The position numbers and the translations under genes were made by a program. This document shows, in pieces, positions 10,267 to 23,089 of a DNA stretch of 64,000 nt; the first letter of the stretch is position 1, and every line of letters begins with the position of its first letter. Origin of the DNA: Druceiella hillmani (lineage: Eukaryota; Arthropoda; Insecta; Lepidoptera; Hepialidae); assembly GCA_039881145.1 (NCBI GenBank), contig JAYKKI010000062.1, positions 1,557,501 to 1,621,500 of the forward strand. The letters are read 5' to 3'. The notes under the pieces were generated by a model. That model had not been told where the DNA came from. It searched no databases and saw only the letters and a list, made by a program, of their open reading frames with translations.

Positions 10267-11739
10267 CATCGTTTGCGCTAATTATTAAATAAGTGACAAA
10301 CCAAGCTTGTAAGTTAGGACTATTACGCAATTAAATATATTCCTTCACCGTGTCGAAAGATTGCTTAATAAAGTAAACAAAAAATAATAGGATGTCGTAT
10401 TTAGAAATTAAATATTTGTGGAAAAAAATTGGCAGAAACAAATCTCTTAACTGCATTAATTTTAATACCATTTTTGCGTATTTGTTTTGCTTCTTGTTAA
10501 TGTTAAATCTCAATATTAGAAATTTACCCACTTTCTGATTTGCGTCTATCTTTACACAAAGATTGGAATATTTAACATCAAAGTATAACATTGTTATAGA
10601 ATTAATTCAGAATATGAATTTCCACACAATTAATGTTTCTCATTTTAATTGTAAAGGGGAATCCCATTTAAATTATATCATCCTATTTCGGATCAAACTT
10701 GTTTATAACACAAATACTAAAACTTTTCTCGAATAGGATAAATTTGTTTATATATTTATGTAATAAAAATTATGATTGGTAATATATGCGAAGAATACTT
10801 CTTAAGACTTGTATTAAAGTGCAATGTATACAACATTGCTAAAGAAACTAAAGTGGATCCCGAAATCATTTCCAAAAATTGCGACATATTACTAGTAAAT
10901 TTTAATCATTTGACATATTTGTCGCAAAAATAATGTAAATACCAAAATAATTCAGATTTATAGACTATAGTAAATTGACTTTGAAGTTGCCATATAAAAA
11001 ATGCAAGTCGGTATATTTATCAGAAAAAACTTGGCAATATAAATCGGAACGTTTAATATAGTCAGAATGTTTAATACATAAATGACTCTATCCAAAAAAC
11101 AAAGTAAAAATTGCTCTAAATAGGAGCGAAAAAAAGATATATATATGCAGAATTTGTCACAAATAATTAACAAGTATTACTTAAATAGTAAAAAATGGAC
11201 TGCGATCGTAGTAAAATAGAAAATTTGAAAATAAATTAAATTTTCAATCTTACTATGTTTAGAATCCATTAAAACATTACATTAAAATTTATATTATTCA
11301 GTTTATTTATAGCTATATGAGTATATAAACATGATATGGACATTATACCCCGTGTGATACGATGAAATTTAACTCACGTGATGCTTTCACAATTTTATTT
11401 TCAAAACTAAAAAATAATGATATTTTATCTAATAGACACACAAAAAAAGTAAGCCATGTACTAATATACAAATAAATGTTATTCTCATTTTATTTAATCT
11501 TTTATTTCCAAGAAGATACTATTATTACGTCGCTACTCGAGAGGTCTAAGAGTCTTACCTGACGCCCGTTACAAAATAACGGAAAAAATAAATTAAGTTG
11601 AAGAGAATGTCTCATCACAATTAATAATTTAAGATCTCCGTTTTTCAATAATGCTCAATGCTTTAAATACTCAATGCTTTAAATGATTTATAGTTTGGTA
11701 AACTTTGAAATAAACTGCGGAGATTAAAGAAAACACGTA
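10267..11739. other. Gene-free AT-rich stretch
   Basis: No genes or structured repeats. A 17-bp direct duplication (tcaatgctttaaat, twice) lies at 11653-11685. A small CpG-bearing patch occurs at 11525-11580. Chance open runs at 10331-10591 and 10958-11173 (minus) are Phe/Ile/Lys rich. Confidence 0.5.
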
Positions 11740-12128
<389 letters not shown>

Positions 12129-12734
12129 TATATTCATCTCTACACTTAAGAAGACCCAGATTAATTTTAGTCTTAATTAAAATAGTCAAAGAAATTCAGA
12201 AAGCTTATTCCACTAAATATTTGATAACCGTTTACTCGAAGTTGTCACTTAATATATTGTCATTTAGCGGACATGGAATATCTAAGTATTAGTATCTAAT
12301 AGTAGTAGCAGCCATATTAATTAGGTTGCGACTGTTACGAATAATTTCATGAATATAAGTAGTGATAAAATTAAAGTTTAAAAGAATTAAGTCAACCTTT
12401 GTGTATTTCAACATCCACTATTCGTACATTTATATTCAATTTGTTTCATAGAGACATGAAAATATTTATAAATTATTGCATACATAGTAAAATTTCACGT
12501 ATCATTCTTCTTGTTTAACTATTGCATTGTTTTTCAAATTTAAAACGTGGATTAGTTTGCTCAAATATTTATTTTGCCAAATGCAAGTGCATTTAATAAA
12601 TAATATATTTCTGCCAGAAATACGAGATTGACGGTCACAGACTGTAAATTTTATGTTTAGTTGATTTCATATTACTTCAAGGTAAAGAAGTTCTTAAATA
12701 TTTGAGTAATGCTATATTATATTTTATAGAATTC

Positions 12735-12800
12735 CGTGCCTAAGAAAGAAAAATGGAACCCTTGTAAGATAATTTAAGTGTCCACCCACATCGACGCCAT
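12735..12800 (+). repeat. Dispersed 'GGAACCCTT.TA..AT' repeat, worn copy
   Basis: The run 'gaaaaatggaacccttg' followed by 'taagataa' and 'gtccacccacatcg' matches the head of copies at 15020-15115, 32873-32940 and 51165-51232 (reverse), although the CCGTC words are worn. The family's full structure is not visible here. I associate this head with widespread arthropod non-autonomous repeats, from memory only. Confidence 0.45.
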
Positions 12801-13025
12801 TTTTCTCAGGAGTCAAGTAGAAACTTGAAATTTAGCACGGTGAGGCGTCTTAACTATCATATACTCCAATGAATCAAAAAATACTTATAAGAAAATCAAT
12901 CGGAATTAAAGTAAATAAAAGATTTCTTAGTGATGGAAAACCAATATTCGCTTTTTGCATCTTTCATTCAGAAAATTTATTGAAAGGGAAACATGATATG
13001 TAAATAGTAAAATAATTAGACTTTC
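12801..13025. other. Gene-free stretch
   Basis: AT-rich and probably the worn body of the preceding dispersed repeat; no clear end can be set. Confidence 0.3.
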
Positions 13026-13029
13026 GATC

Positions 13030-13145
13030 TAGAAATGCAATCACTCTCCTCGTTCTGTGGGCTTTGTTTGCATCCTCCAGGTATGGAATTGGTATTGCCC
13101 TCGCTCAGTTACGCGCCTGCCAGTTAGGAAACACTACATTTCCTC
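13030..13145. other. GC-richer island
   Basis: Composition rises sharply (ctctcctcgttctgtgggc, tgcatcctccaggtatgg, ttacgcgcctgccag) between AT-rich flanks. It contains an octamer-like tttgcat word. No frame or repeat end is evident; candidate conserved element. Confidence 0.3.
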
Positions 13146-14193
13146 CATATTACAAAAAAAAATTGTAACCAGAAAATTCGTAAATTTAAAACAAAAGTCA
13201 AAATAAAATTATAATACCATTTTTTTGCATTAAACCGAAACTAATAATAAAAAAAATAACGTATGTATCTAGGGGACGTATGGTTTAAAAATATTTCAAG
13301 CATGATTTAAGCGCTATTTCAATATATCTTTAAATTTTCTTTGAAAAATTTGAGCTCGCCCTAAAATAACATGAAAAAATTACGTATCTTTGGCTCTCCA
13401 CCTCCTAAAATTTACCAAATAAATAAACCTGTAGAAAAAAACAATTAAACAATCATAAAAAGAGTTTATTTTGATTTCTTAAATAGTTTGAATGCAACAT
13501 TTATTTTTAATTTTGTTAAATAAATAATTTTTTTCCTAAAAACAAATCAAAGACGCAAGTTTAGTGAAATATTTCAGGCCAATTAAGTGCATGGTTGAAA
13601 AATTAGAGAGAAGCAATAGACACTTCAAGCCACTTTGAAGATTTATCTTTCACAAACAAGGCTTAAAGTATCAAATAATTATTTTTAAATTTTCGCCCAA
13701 AAGCACCCCAATTTGACGAAGTGTACGAAAAAAATCACTTCCTGATTATATAGTTTTTGTTAGATAGATTTAGTTTTTCTATTTATTTTTTGTCATATAT
13801 ACATATTATTTATTGAATTGTTTATTTTCAAAATCGTAAGCATGGTTCAAAATAAAGAAACAATAAGGCAGTTACAGACATAATGAAATATTTCGTGTTT
13901 CTTCTTAGATAAATTACTTAATAGAAAAGATGTGCATTCAGATTAAGTTTAACGAGCTTCGTATGACATATTCCGACAAGGAACATATTTGATATTTGAA
14001 TTTATCTGTTTCCAATAGCAGTGGGGATACTGATCATCGTACATCATGTGTTCGTTAAAGCAAAACATGGAAAAATAAAATAAAATAGAACAACATTCCA
14101 AAGTTACCGGTAGCTGATTAAAACGCTTTGATAAGTCCCGATGTCACTTCCTTTCTGTTGCTGCTTATCGTTTTATTATAATTTAATATTTAC

Positions 14194-14226
14194 GAATTCT
14201 CACTGCAGCACAAGCAGTGAGAATTC
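14194..14226. repeat. Perfect 13-bp hairpin
   Basis: GAATTCTCACTGC and its exact reverse complement flank a 7-base loop (agcacaa). It is not followed by a poly-T run that would suggest an RNA terminator. Confidence 0.85.
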
Positions 14227-14334
14227 AGGTCAGAATATAAATTCAAAACGGAAATTTAAAAGCTTCTCTACATCTCCCTTTATAGTAATTCGTTATTACA
14301 TCTATAATTTAGTTTAGTCTAAGCTTTAAACTTG

Positions 14335-14600
14335 GTTCGATTTCTACAGCGTCCTTGACGAAAACGTTTGCTGACGTACAAATAGCGGCGGCCACCATAT
14401 TTTTATTATTCACCTTATTATTCTAACCTTCTTCGTTGGAGTGTATTCTGTTTCAAATTAAGAGTCCCTCTAGTTTGGCGTAGCGTTTAAATATATTACG
14501 ATTCTCACGTGAACAGCATTTTGCTGCTAGAAAGATACTTTTATTTAGAGAAATCTGTTCACGGGCTGCGCTTCTTCGTTTATGTAGAGGGTAAGCAGTA
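14335..14600. other. CpG-retaining island
   Basis: Patches such as acagcgtccttgacg, tgctgacgtac, tagcggcggccacc and cgggctgcgc stand out from the AT-rich surroundings. The words tgacgt and cacgtg occur inside. There is no open frame, so it may be regulatory or an unrecognised non-coding exon. Confidence 0.3.
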
Positions 14601-15019
14601 GACAAATAGATTGCAATGTTCACTCAACGAAATCGAATTAACTTTTAAAATATAATTAGCACTTACGCATAAAAGCACACTTTTGTTTGTTTTCAAATAT
14701 AGTTGTTACGAAAGAAGTCGAAATAAATGTAACAATGTTTATCAAATTAATAAGAAATGGTATTAGTAGTTCCTATGATTTTTTTTCTTTTTCTAATAAA
14801 ACATCGCTTAAACAGTACTGGAAAGGTGGTCTTATTTTCTTTAGACTTTGTTCCCTTCCTTTGTTTTTAATTTTTTTTCTTAATTAATTTTTTTTTCAAA
14901 TTCAACGAAACTTTTCTAGCGATACTGTATTCAAAAGACAAAAATCGGGGAGTTGTAATTTTAATATAAATTACTCTATACAATATGTTTATTGACATAT
15001 TTTTAAGCTTTCGTGTATT

Positions 15020-15115
15020 AAAAGAAAAATGTAACCCTTATAAGATAAGCCAAGCATCCATCTGTCCGTCATTCATATTCGTTTTTCTTAGAACCCTATT
15101 TTTTCCTAATCACAA
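15020..15115 (+). repeat. Dispersed 'GGAACCCTTATAAGAT' / CCGTC repeat copy
   Basis: The head 'gaaaaatgtaacccttat' followed by 'aagataagcc' and 'catctgtccgtcattc' is a close relative of the copies at 12735-12800, 32873-32940 and 51165-51232. No coding capacity or terminal repeats can be seen, so it is treated as a non-autonomous interspersed repeat of unknown class. Confidence 0.5.
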
Positions 15116-16359
15116 TAAAGAATAAATGTCTTTAGAGATACAAAAAATAACATTAAAAAAATTATACAGGATTTTGGAAGCCAACACATTTGTTTTAGGA
15201 AAGTAAAAGGAAACACATTTGTTTTAGATGGAATAGTTTTTGAGATATTTACGATAATGTATGTGTTGCGTATTACTCAATGTTAGATGTCATTAAATAT
15301 TTATTGCGCTAGAATTTCTAAGTACTGAACCCTCTAAATGTAATATTCGCACTTGGTCGTTTTTTGCCTAATAAATAGTATAAGCACTTAGTTGCACATA
15401 TAGTTTAATACTGAGAAAGGCGACTTTCCCGGTAGATAGTAAAAGTGATACATTTTTCTATTCCACTATACGAAATATAAAAAATAACTCGAAATTTAAA
15501 CAAGTTTTTCTTTTTCACGCATGTTCAAGGAGAACGATCGGGATCAAAAAAGAGGATTATCTTTTCGGTTCATCGCTAATTTCACGTCTTTTCTAAATTA
15601 TCAACGTGGTTTATTGTATAGGTATATAAGTATTAGTTTTCCTAGTATAAAGTCAAATATTTAAAAAAATAAATATTGTATTTTATCACGATTTACTCCT
15701 ATGCATTTCTATTTCTAGGTGTTCGATGTCGGTAGTAACTGTAAGTTAAAAAATATTGTTGGATATAACAGTTGCTGCTTTTGTTTTGTTTTTAATATTG
15801 CCATATTTTTTTAATATTTCAACGAGTCTGGTTAAGAAGGAGACATGTTTGTTCCAAATTTAAGGGGGTTGGAAAACAAACAATGAATTATGATCATGAG
15901 GGTTTTGCATTTGCTGTTAAACTTAATAAAATATATATAATATAACTGTTAATATATGTTTAAATAAAAAACTTCTACATTCTATAAAGATATAAGCCCA
16001 AACTTCAAAGTCTATATAATCATAATTGAAAAATTGGTATATTTTCTAAAAATAAATAAATATTAACTTAATTTTTTCATATGTTCATAATTTTAAATAT
16101 ACATTGAACAATATATCAATTAAATGTTTAATCCTACACATTTAATGGATAAATGCCAAAAAAAGGAAATTGAATTATAACATTTGTAATTAAAAGATAT
16201 TTTAATAATGCTTAATTGCGAACCACGTAACTTATTAAAAAAGTAGAGAAATATGTTTGTAGAACGCCAATTTGAGAGTCATTCTAAATATACAAATGAA
16301 GCGTAAATATATACACTTTCAATATCAGCCAGCACTTTTACCAGTACCAATTCTGCGAT

Positions 16360-16435
16360 ACTCCTAACTGGAGCGGATGACGCCGTCACGTTTGCCGGAA
16401 ACTGAGCTGCTACGAGTGACACGTAATAAAAATTT
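16360..16435. other. CpG-rich island
   Basis: The compact patch 'ggagcggatgacgccgtcac' and 'gtttgccggaaactgag' followed by 'gagtgacacg' is strongly CpG-rich relative to its flanks. It contains a tgacgccgtca near-palindrome of ATF/CREB type. No frame is present. Confidence 0.3.
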
Positions 16436-19400
16436 AAATACCTGTGCATTTGTGCCCCTCTTTCAATATGACTTTTGAGTATTTTTTTTCATACTCTTTG
16501 TGTTTACATTTTCGCATTATTTTATATTTGAAGTTATAAATAACTGAACTGTATTTTGATATAATGTTTAACACTCAATTCATTTAGGGAAACTTATTTC
16601 GAGAGGTTTTGTTTGTTTAGAACGAATTGATAATATACCTTGCTGTGATGTGACAGTTTCCATAAACTTTAGTACTGCTCTTTGATGAGATTTTATTTTA
16701 GTTTTTATGTCAAATTCCGTATTGAAAGTTATTTTTTAAGTTGTGGTTTATTTTAAGTTAAAATAAAAATTATTTTTATTTTTTTATGTAAATTATTTTT
16801 AATATAAATTTTTGTTGTAACTTATAGTAATAACATAGTGTAGACGGCTTAAAAATTCATAGCGTGTATGGACTAAAAATTTGTAGCGTGTGCCAGAAAT
16901 GACTATATAAATCATTCATCAGTAGACGAATAAATTTTCATTTGTGCAACTAGAAAATTCTTCATCAATTGCAATCTACTAAAATGATATGAACAATAGG
17001 CCTGTTAATAAAAATATACTGGATACAATAAACAAAGAAACTCGAAAATATGTTCGTTAAAGGAAAAGCAAAAATTAGTATTAACATTTTAATTCAATCT
17101 TTCGAATAATATGGATTATGTCAGAAATTTCTATTATACGTCAGCCAAATTCCACACGGTACGCAATAGAAAGTGTTAAAAGAGATTTTTCTCCCACACA
17201 ATATTTTAGAAGTAATTGAAATTATTCAATTAATATAATCATCTTTTTAGACTAACAGTTATCGTTAACCTTGTCTTAACTGAAAATAAAAATTGTAATA
17301 AAACTTAAAGAATGCGGATACATCACTTTAATTTTGCTTAACATACACGACTTTAATTTTGCTTTACTTAACGTTGATTAATGTATTTACGAAATATTCG
17401 TTAAGTACGTTAATTAACGTTTAGTAACAATTCAATATATTTCTGCGTTGGACTTCACCGTCTAATAACCAGTAATATCTCTTGTTTCGTTATGAAATAA
17501 CACGTATTTAACCTGTCTTTAAAATTCTAGTGTATCTGTTCTACATTATTATACTCAGACATATTCTCTCAAAGCTTAAGATTAGAAACGTCTAATAACG
17601 CAACTAAAAATTATGAAGTAAATTTATTGACATACTTTTAACGAGCCTTTTAAAACGATATATCTTAACAAGTAATAGACTTTATGTCAATAAAATTACA
17701 GCTGTTATAATTTCAAGGAGGTCGATTTTGTCGTATTTGAACACAACGTCACAGAACTGCGACTGGTAACTGCGCTGGCTGGTGGTGAAATGTCTATTAA
17801 TTTGCCCTAAATGAATAGCGCTGGAATAAATTTGAGATCGACATTCTATAAAATTATTTCTCAATTATAATAACAGCCATAATTTACAAATACTACGTTA
17901 TGCATTGTATTTTAAATTTAGTATATAATGTTTATACAATAAAGAAGTACCCCCTTCATTCTCGGTGTCGGGACCTTCTGTATCGATTGCTTCAGATGTA
18001 TGGTTGTATTATTATTACGTGGTTCCCATTTAATAATTATTTAAATATATTTTAGTTATAAATGCACTTTTTTTGACAGACGCGAATTAGTCATAAAGTT
18101 TAAAACAAATTAATAAATTTGAAGAAAATAATGTGAAATGAAAACATTTAGAAATTAAATTTATAAGTAAGCAAAAAATATCCCTTTGTACAAAACATAT
18201 AGATATCAATTTGATTATCTGTTCAGATTTATATTTCTACAATATCTGTCAATTTTATTCTTTGCCATAAAGTCATTTAATTTTTATAACATTTATTATA
18301 GTAATTATTTATGAAGTTCTTAGGTCGTATTATAAGTATTTATTTCTTAAGCTCTAAAACAAGTCATATGTAAGTTGGATTGACCAACCAAAAAGTCTAG
18401 GAATACAATCTTTTTTGGTTATAAATAATAACACTAAAAAATATTCTTTTTATTACGAAAATATTGAATGAAACTGCCGTCTAATGTTATTTTGTGGTAT
18501 ATCAAAAAACGCTTTTTAATTAAACATTAACTTATTTTAACTAGAATGTAGAAAGTTTGCCTAAAATTCTTACATAGCAATATTTTTTGCCTGAAAAATT
18601 TACGTACTTGGTATTTATTTATTAAAAAAATATTTTTAATTGCTCCAATCTCTATTCCGTTGGCTAACAAAGTCCGTTTCTCTACGAAATTTTTTAACCC
18701 TTTGTAATTACATTATTTACGAGGTAACGATGGTCAAAAGACAACGTTCTTATGATAAAAATCTTTTCGATTTAAAAATTAAAAATAAACTCTGAAAATC
18801 TTGTATTCAATATCTCTATAGTTTGTATTCTCTTCTATAATTTGTATTACCCTGGACCTTGAAAATATTAATTCTTATCGAATACAGCCTTATTTAGTCA
18901 TTTTTTTATTTAATATTTATTATCTGTTTTTCGACCTAATTGTGATTGATGTTTAACATACCTTAGACCAAGTTCGATACTTATTAAAGCAGGGGACGTA
19001 AAATATCTTGATAATTTGTAACTATAAAGTTCTCAAAAGAATTTAATTTTTAGGTATTGTATATTATACTTATAAAGCAATATTTTGTTCGTAATAAATA
19101 ATATCCGTTATACTGTTCAATGTATATTTAAAATTATGCACATAATCTTATTTCAATAGAAGTTTTTCAGAGTTTGTATTTACTTTTATATCGGAAATAT
19201 TTTTTTGGTAAGAACGCAAATATTTTCTTATGCGCCCTGTATTCATTTTGTTTTCATTTAAAACTAATGTAATAGAAAATTAGTGACTTGGACCTTAATC
19301 TGGCAAATTATTGACAAAATTTCTAAGGAAATTAAGACAATTTATTCTAAATTTTAAAATTTATTTCAAGTGAAGCTATGTTTAGATTAAAAGTTGATAA

Positions 19401-20299
19401 ATGTGAGTTCAATATTTTTGGTGAATTAAAAAAGTTTTTAACATTCGACTAAAAACTTGCCAATATTCTTAATGTTTCTGATAAGTTTAACTAAATTAAA
19501 TCGAAAGTTGCAATAATGTTTATCATATAGAAAGCTCATTATTATAAACTGAAAGACTATTACGTAATAATTATATGTTTTGCTCTACATATCTTTTGAA
19601 TTTTATTTCGATTTATCTTCTGTTTTTTTTTTGTAGAATATCAAGATATTGTCTACACAGCCAAATTTTAAAGATTTCATTATAAATAGGAATCCTTATA
19701 AGTTCGTTATATCACGAGCTTCTAATCTAGTCGTTTGTCAATATTTACAAATTTTATAAATTAAATATATTTATTCTTTTTTTATTCAAAAAAAAATTAA
19801 AAAGTCGAGATATCACATATTTTAAAAGTGAGATGATTTTTTTAAGTGCACCATCGTTAGGTCTGTCATTAAATAAGTTTTTAAAGACGTAGTAAATTTT
19901 GTCATAATACGTTTTTTATTTAGTCACAATTTTTGTCAGAGATTCTTTAAAGTCGTTTATCACTTTAAATCACAATCAATAGAAATGTGGTCAAATTACG
20001 TATGCTAATTTATTCGACACAAAAAAACAAAAAGTACTTTTTTTTGGGAATTTACTTTGCGTGGTTGGAATATATCATTCATTATTTCCTTATCACCATT
20101 CCCCACCAGTTTATCATGTGAAAACCTCAACTACTATAATAATAATCATTTCAGTGTTTATCGAGGTTAGTACCTTCATTCAAACAGACGGACGTAGTGA
20201 CCCTTCACTTTACACAATGTAATGATTTGTCGAATGTCTAAATGTGAGCTCATTAAAAGAAACCAAATGCTGCCTAAAACTTTTTCGTTTTGCACTCAG
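16436..20299. other. Long gene-free AT-rich stretch
   Basis: Nearly 4 kb without a recognisable gene, tRNA or structured transposon. Small local duplications occur, for example 'catagcgtgtatggac' versus 'tgtagcgtgtgccag' (16858-16897) and 'cacgactttaattttgctt' (17320-17365). At 20180-20205 'aaacagacggacg' may be a worn minus-strand copy of the dispersed CCGTCTGT-type repeat. The only open run (17682-17864, minus) is unremarkable. Confidence 0.5.
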
Positions 20300-20490
20300 A
20301 AAACGTTAATTTCGCCATTGGTAGATGAATAATTGACGACCAATTGGGCTTGTGGACGAACGTCTTTGTTCATTAAAAGTTATGAATCAGAGCGTGTTCA
20401 AAAATATAATTTAAACACACTCACGCATTACGTGTAATGCAAGACGGCGATCACGACTGCAACGCGCATGAAAAGTACTCCACTTGCTGG
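20300..20490. other. CpG-retaining island next to the mariner element
   Basis: Includes ggacgaacg, tcacgcattacgtgtaatgc (a near-palindrome centred on ACGT), gacggcgatcacgac and aacgcgcatg. It lies immediately upstream of the mariner target site and is not part of that element. Possibly regulatory. Confidence 0.3.
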
Positions 20491-20512
20491 TGTAGGATGT
20501 ATACATATACTA

Positions 20513-21450
20513 TTAGGTTGGTGACTTATAAACCCATTATCTCTGTACACAAAATTTTATAAAAATTATATAAGAACCGTCAGTATCCAACACTTGTCGC
20601 CAACGTGTAGGCAGAGTTAAAGTTTCGTAATTGTAGAAATCTATAGGCCTTTGACGGAAAAACTAGTGAAGTTCGATATTGATATGACTTTTGTTTTTAA
20701 AATTGTTATCCCTTAAATTATTATACATAGAGGGAAACATATGTAAATACAATGGTGAAAGATCTGGAAAGCTTGGTGGGTGAGGTTGCATAATCCATCC
20801 AAGTAAAAGCTGTTTTTCCCGCGTTACTTTTGCTACGTGAAGTCGAACATTGTCATCTAAAGAATAAAAAAGTTGCTTTGATTTGACGAAAGTTTAGCAA
20901 TTACTTTGCTCAATTGTTCAATATAAATCTTGTAATTATACCTTTAAATTACTGAATATTATCTTTAGAACTATATTGGTTATTCAATATTATATTTTGG
21001 TCTAGGTACACCTTTGATTCTCCCACTTCTAGCCACTGGCGTTTACGCTAAAAATTAATGTAAGCTACCCCCTTTTCATCTCCCGTTAACAGTATTTACT
21101 CTGGTAATTTATTGTAGGAGATAGCTTGGATGAGGCTTATCCAACAGGTCAAAATTATCTTCTTTGAATTTTTGAAATCATATGCCATAGGTGGGTTTGC
21201 CTTCACCCTTTGTATATATTGCGTGATGCTTTGCTGGTTTTACGTCCTAAACGACATTCCTAAGGAAAATGTCCTCCACGTTCACTTCGAAATACTTCCA
21301 TTTTCAATTTATCCTTTACTTTGAATTTAAATTGGAAAGAAGTTTGAATGCCGCTCTCTTTACATGCTCTGCGAACAATATTCTAAAAGCTCGTATAACA
21401 TTTCAGAAGTCGGTCGAAAACGTGGCTGGTTTATAATTTTGCCCACCTAA
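20513..21450 (-). mobile_element. Inactive mariner-family transposon
   Basis: The ends TTAGGTTGGTGACTTATAAAC (20513-20533) and, inverted, TTAGGTGGGCAAAATTATAAAC (21450-21429) are mariner-type inverted termini. A TA dinucleotide lies on each side (20511-20512, 21451-21452), the usual Tc1/mariner target duplication. The minus strand carries broken transposase blocks in order: 'KFKEDNFDLLDKPHP' (about 21125-21170), a worn 'TGDEKW' region reading SG-stop-KW (about 21030), 'LDDNVRLHVAKV' (about 20825-20865, second catalytic Asp), 'LGWIMQPHPPSFPDLSP' (about 20760-20810), and 'LPTRWRQVLDTDGSYI' at the C-terminus. At 938 bp it is shorter than the usual 1.3 kb, so a few hundred bp have been lost. The third catalytic Asp position reads Tyr. 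It cannot encode active transposase. Confidence 0.93.
20537..21400 (-). pseudogene. Mariner transposase relic
   Basis: This is the coding part of the element above. Transposase of this family is a nuclear DDD/E-type recombinase that cuts at the inverted termini and inserts at TA. Here the frame shifts at least twice in the N-terminal half and has several stops. The segment between the 'DLLDKPHP' linker and the first Asp block, and part of the D1-D2 interval, are shorter than in intact mariners. The last 37 codons, from 'RPIDFYNYETLTLP' to the stop at 20539-20537, are uninterrupted. Confidence 0.85.
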
Positions 21451-21473
21451 TATTACCGGTTCTATGTATGTAC

Positions 21474-21475
<2 letters not shown>

Positions 21476-21538
<63 letters not shown>

Positions 21539-21543
21539 CATAT

Positions 21544-21613
<70 letters not shown>
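21476..21613. repeat. (TA)n microsatellite with C interruptions
   Basis: A TA tract of nearly 140 bases with repeated 'tacata' interruptions, beginning 25 bp beyond the mariner end. It gives the long Tyr/Ile shadow frames on plus (21464-21694). Confidence 0.97.
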
Positions 21614-21615
<2 letters not shown>

Positions 21616-23089
21616 CAATTTTTTTTCAATTTCACAATTCATTTATATATTTAATTACTGTTCCTCATTTCGTTTATTAATGAAAGTGCGTTGAATGTCT
21701 TATAATAAGAGGTTTAATTGAATTTCACTAATTGTTTTTGCGAGTAACGTTTTAACATTTTGACTTGTTTTCCAAAATTTAATTTCGAATCAAAATTAAC
21801 TTTCATTGTTATTTAATTTGACTGATTGATTTATATCATATATATTAAAACCATAGGTTAATATTTGTTTTATCTGTAATATTACAAGTGATTATTAAAC
21901 TACGCATGTAGAAGGCAACTATGTTCATTAACGAGAATTCAAATAAAAACTTAAATCAATCTTAGTAACCGTTGTAATCTAAACTAAACATTTATCACAT
22001 GGATTTTAATAATAAGTAATAACGATTTAAGTGAAAGAATTAAACTATTTGCTGGATATATTTTTCAGTTCTACATTTAAACTATTATTGTGTACAATGT
22101 GTAAAAATATTTATGTACAAATGTGTAAAAAACGGCCACTGGGTAAATTACTAAATATTACAAATTTCCTGTTATCGTTTGTTTCCCGTAGCAAACTTGA
22201 ACGATTTTTGAGCTCAATTTGAGTTCAGTTCAAATTGTTTTATCTACGTTAAATAATTGTAAAGACCAATAAAATGTAAAAAAAAAGATATATAATGCCT
22301 ATTATTATTGAGTGTTCGTCATGGACTTTATTATATTATAAAATTAGACTCTATAATATTGTATTCTACTAAAACAGAGGATAAATAACTAAATGGTTTA
22401 AAATACCGTCAACAAAATAAATCATGAATAATTGCAATGTAAATAATAATTATAACAAATTTCACTCATGGTAACTTTTCTATTTCGACCAAGCCATGCG
22501 GGCAGGTAATTTTATATCTAAAACAAGGCGGTAAAGGTTTTAATTGATTTATAAACAAATGCCCAGTAATTTAATTATTTATTTGGAAGATACTAATTAA
22601 AGCACTGATCTTATTTAGGCTTGTTTGTTAGTAAAGTTATGCAAAGCAATCGTATATGCAGCACCCATATGCAGCCTGCAAACTAATCTATCAGTCAAAA
22701 ATATTACATAATGCCGGGTGGAGGGGGACTCGTTGGGTTCAAAACTTCAAATAATTTTCATAAGGTAACATGTGTATGAACTGACCAAGAATTGAACACG
22801 TCACAGAACTTCAGTGATCAGAAGATAACATGTTACGATTTGGTTTTCAGTTTGTGCCTACCATGCACGTACATATTAAAATTAAAATTAATTTGTTATC
22901 TGTAAGGGTATATCTAACAAAGAAAATAAAATTATGTAGCTTTTGAAAGTATACTGTGATTTTTTCTTCTCTTATGTTCTGTCACATTGGATTAAACTTT
23001 CTATGGTTTGAGTTTAGCTTATAACAAAAAAAACATGCTGATCCTAACTTCAGGACGAACACGTGTGTTTAGATTAAGAGTTATGCAGG
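21614..23089. other. Gene-free AT-rich stretch
   Basis: No gene found. A slightly GC-richer patch at 22645-22745 (tgcagcacccatatgcagcc; tgccgggtggagggggactc) may be a small conserved element. The 63-codon run at 22031-22222 (plus) has a few Cys residues (CTMC, MCKK) but no recognisable domain. Confidence 0.45.

Noticed and set aside
13713..13732. Shared phrase with 27549-27568 (gacgaagtg.g..aaaa) as a repeat family
   Set aside because: Only about 20 bases agree; the flanks do not align by eye, so a family call is not supported.
21464..21694. 70-76-residue Tyr/Ile-repeat open frames
   Set aside because: They are translations of a (TA)n tract. The same holds for frames at 11995-12189, 44618-44907, 51158-51367, 56736-56921 and part of 42586-42840.
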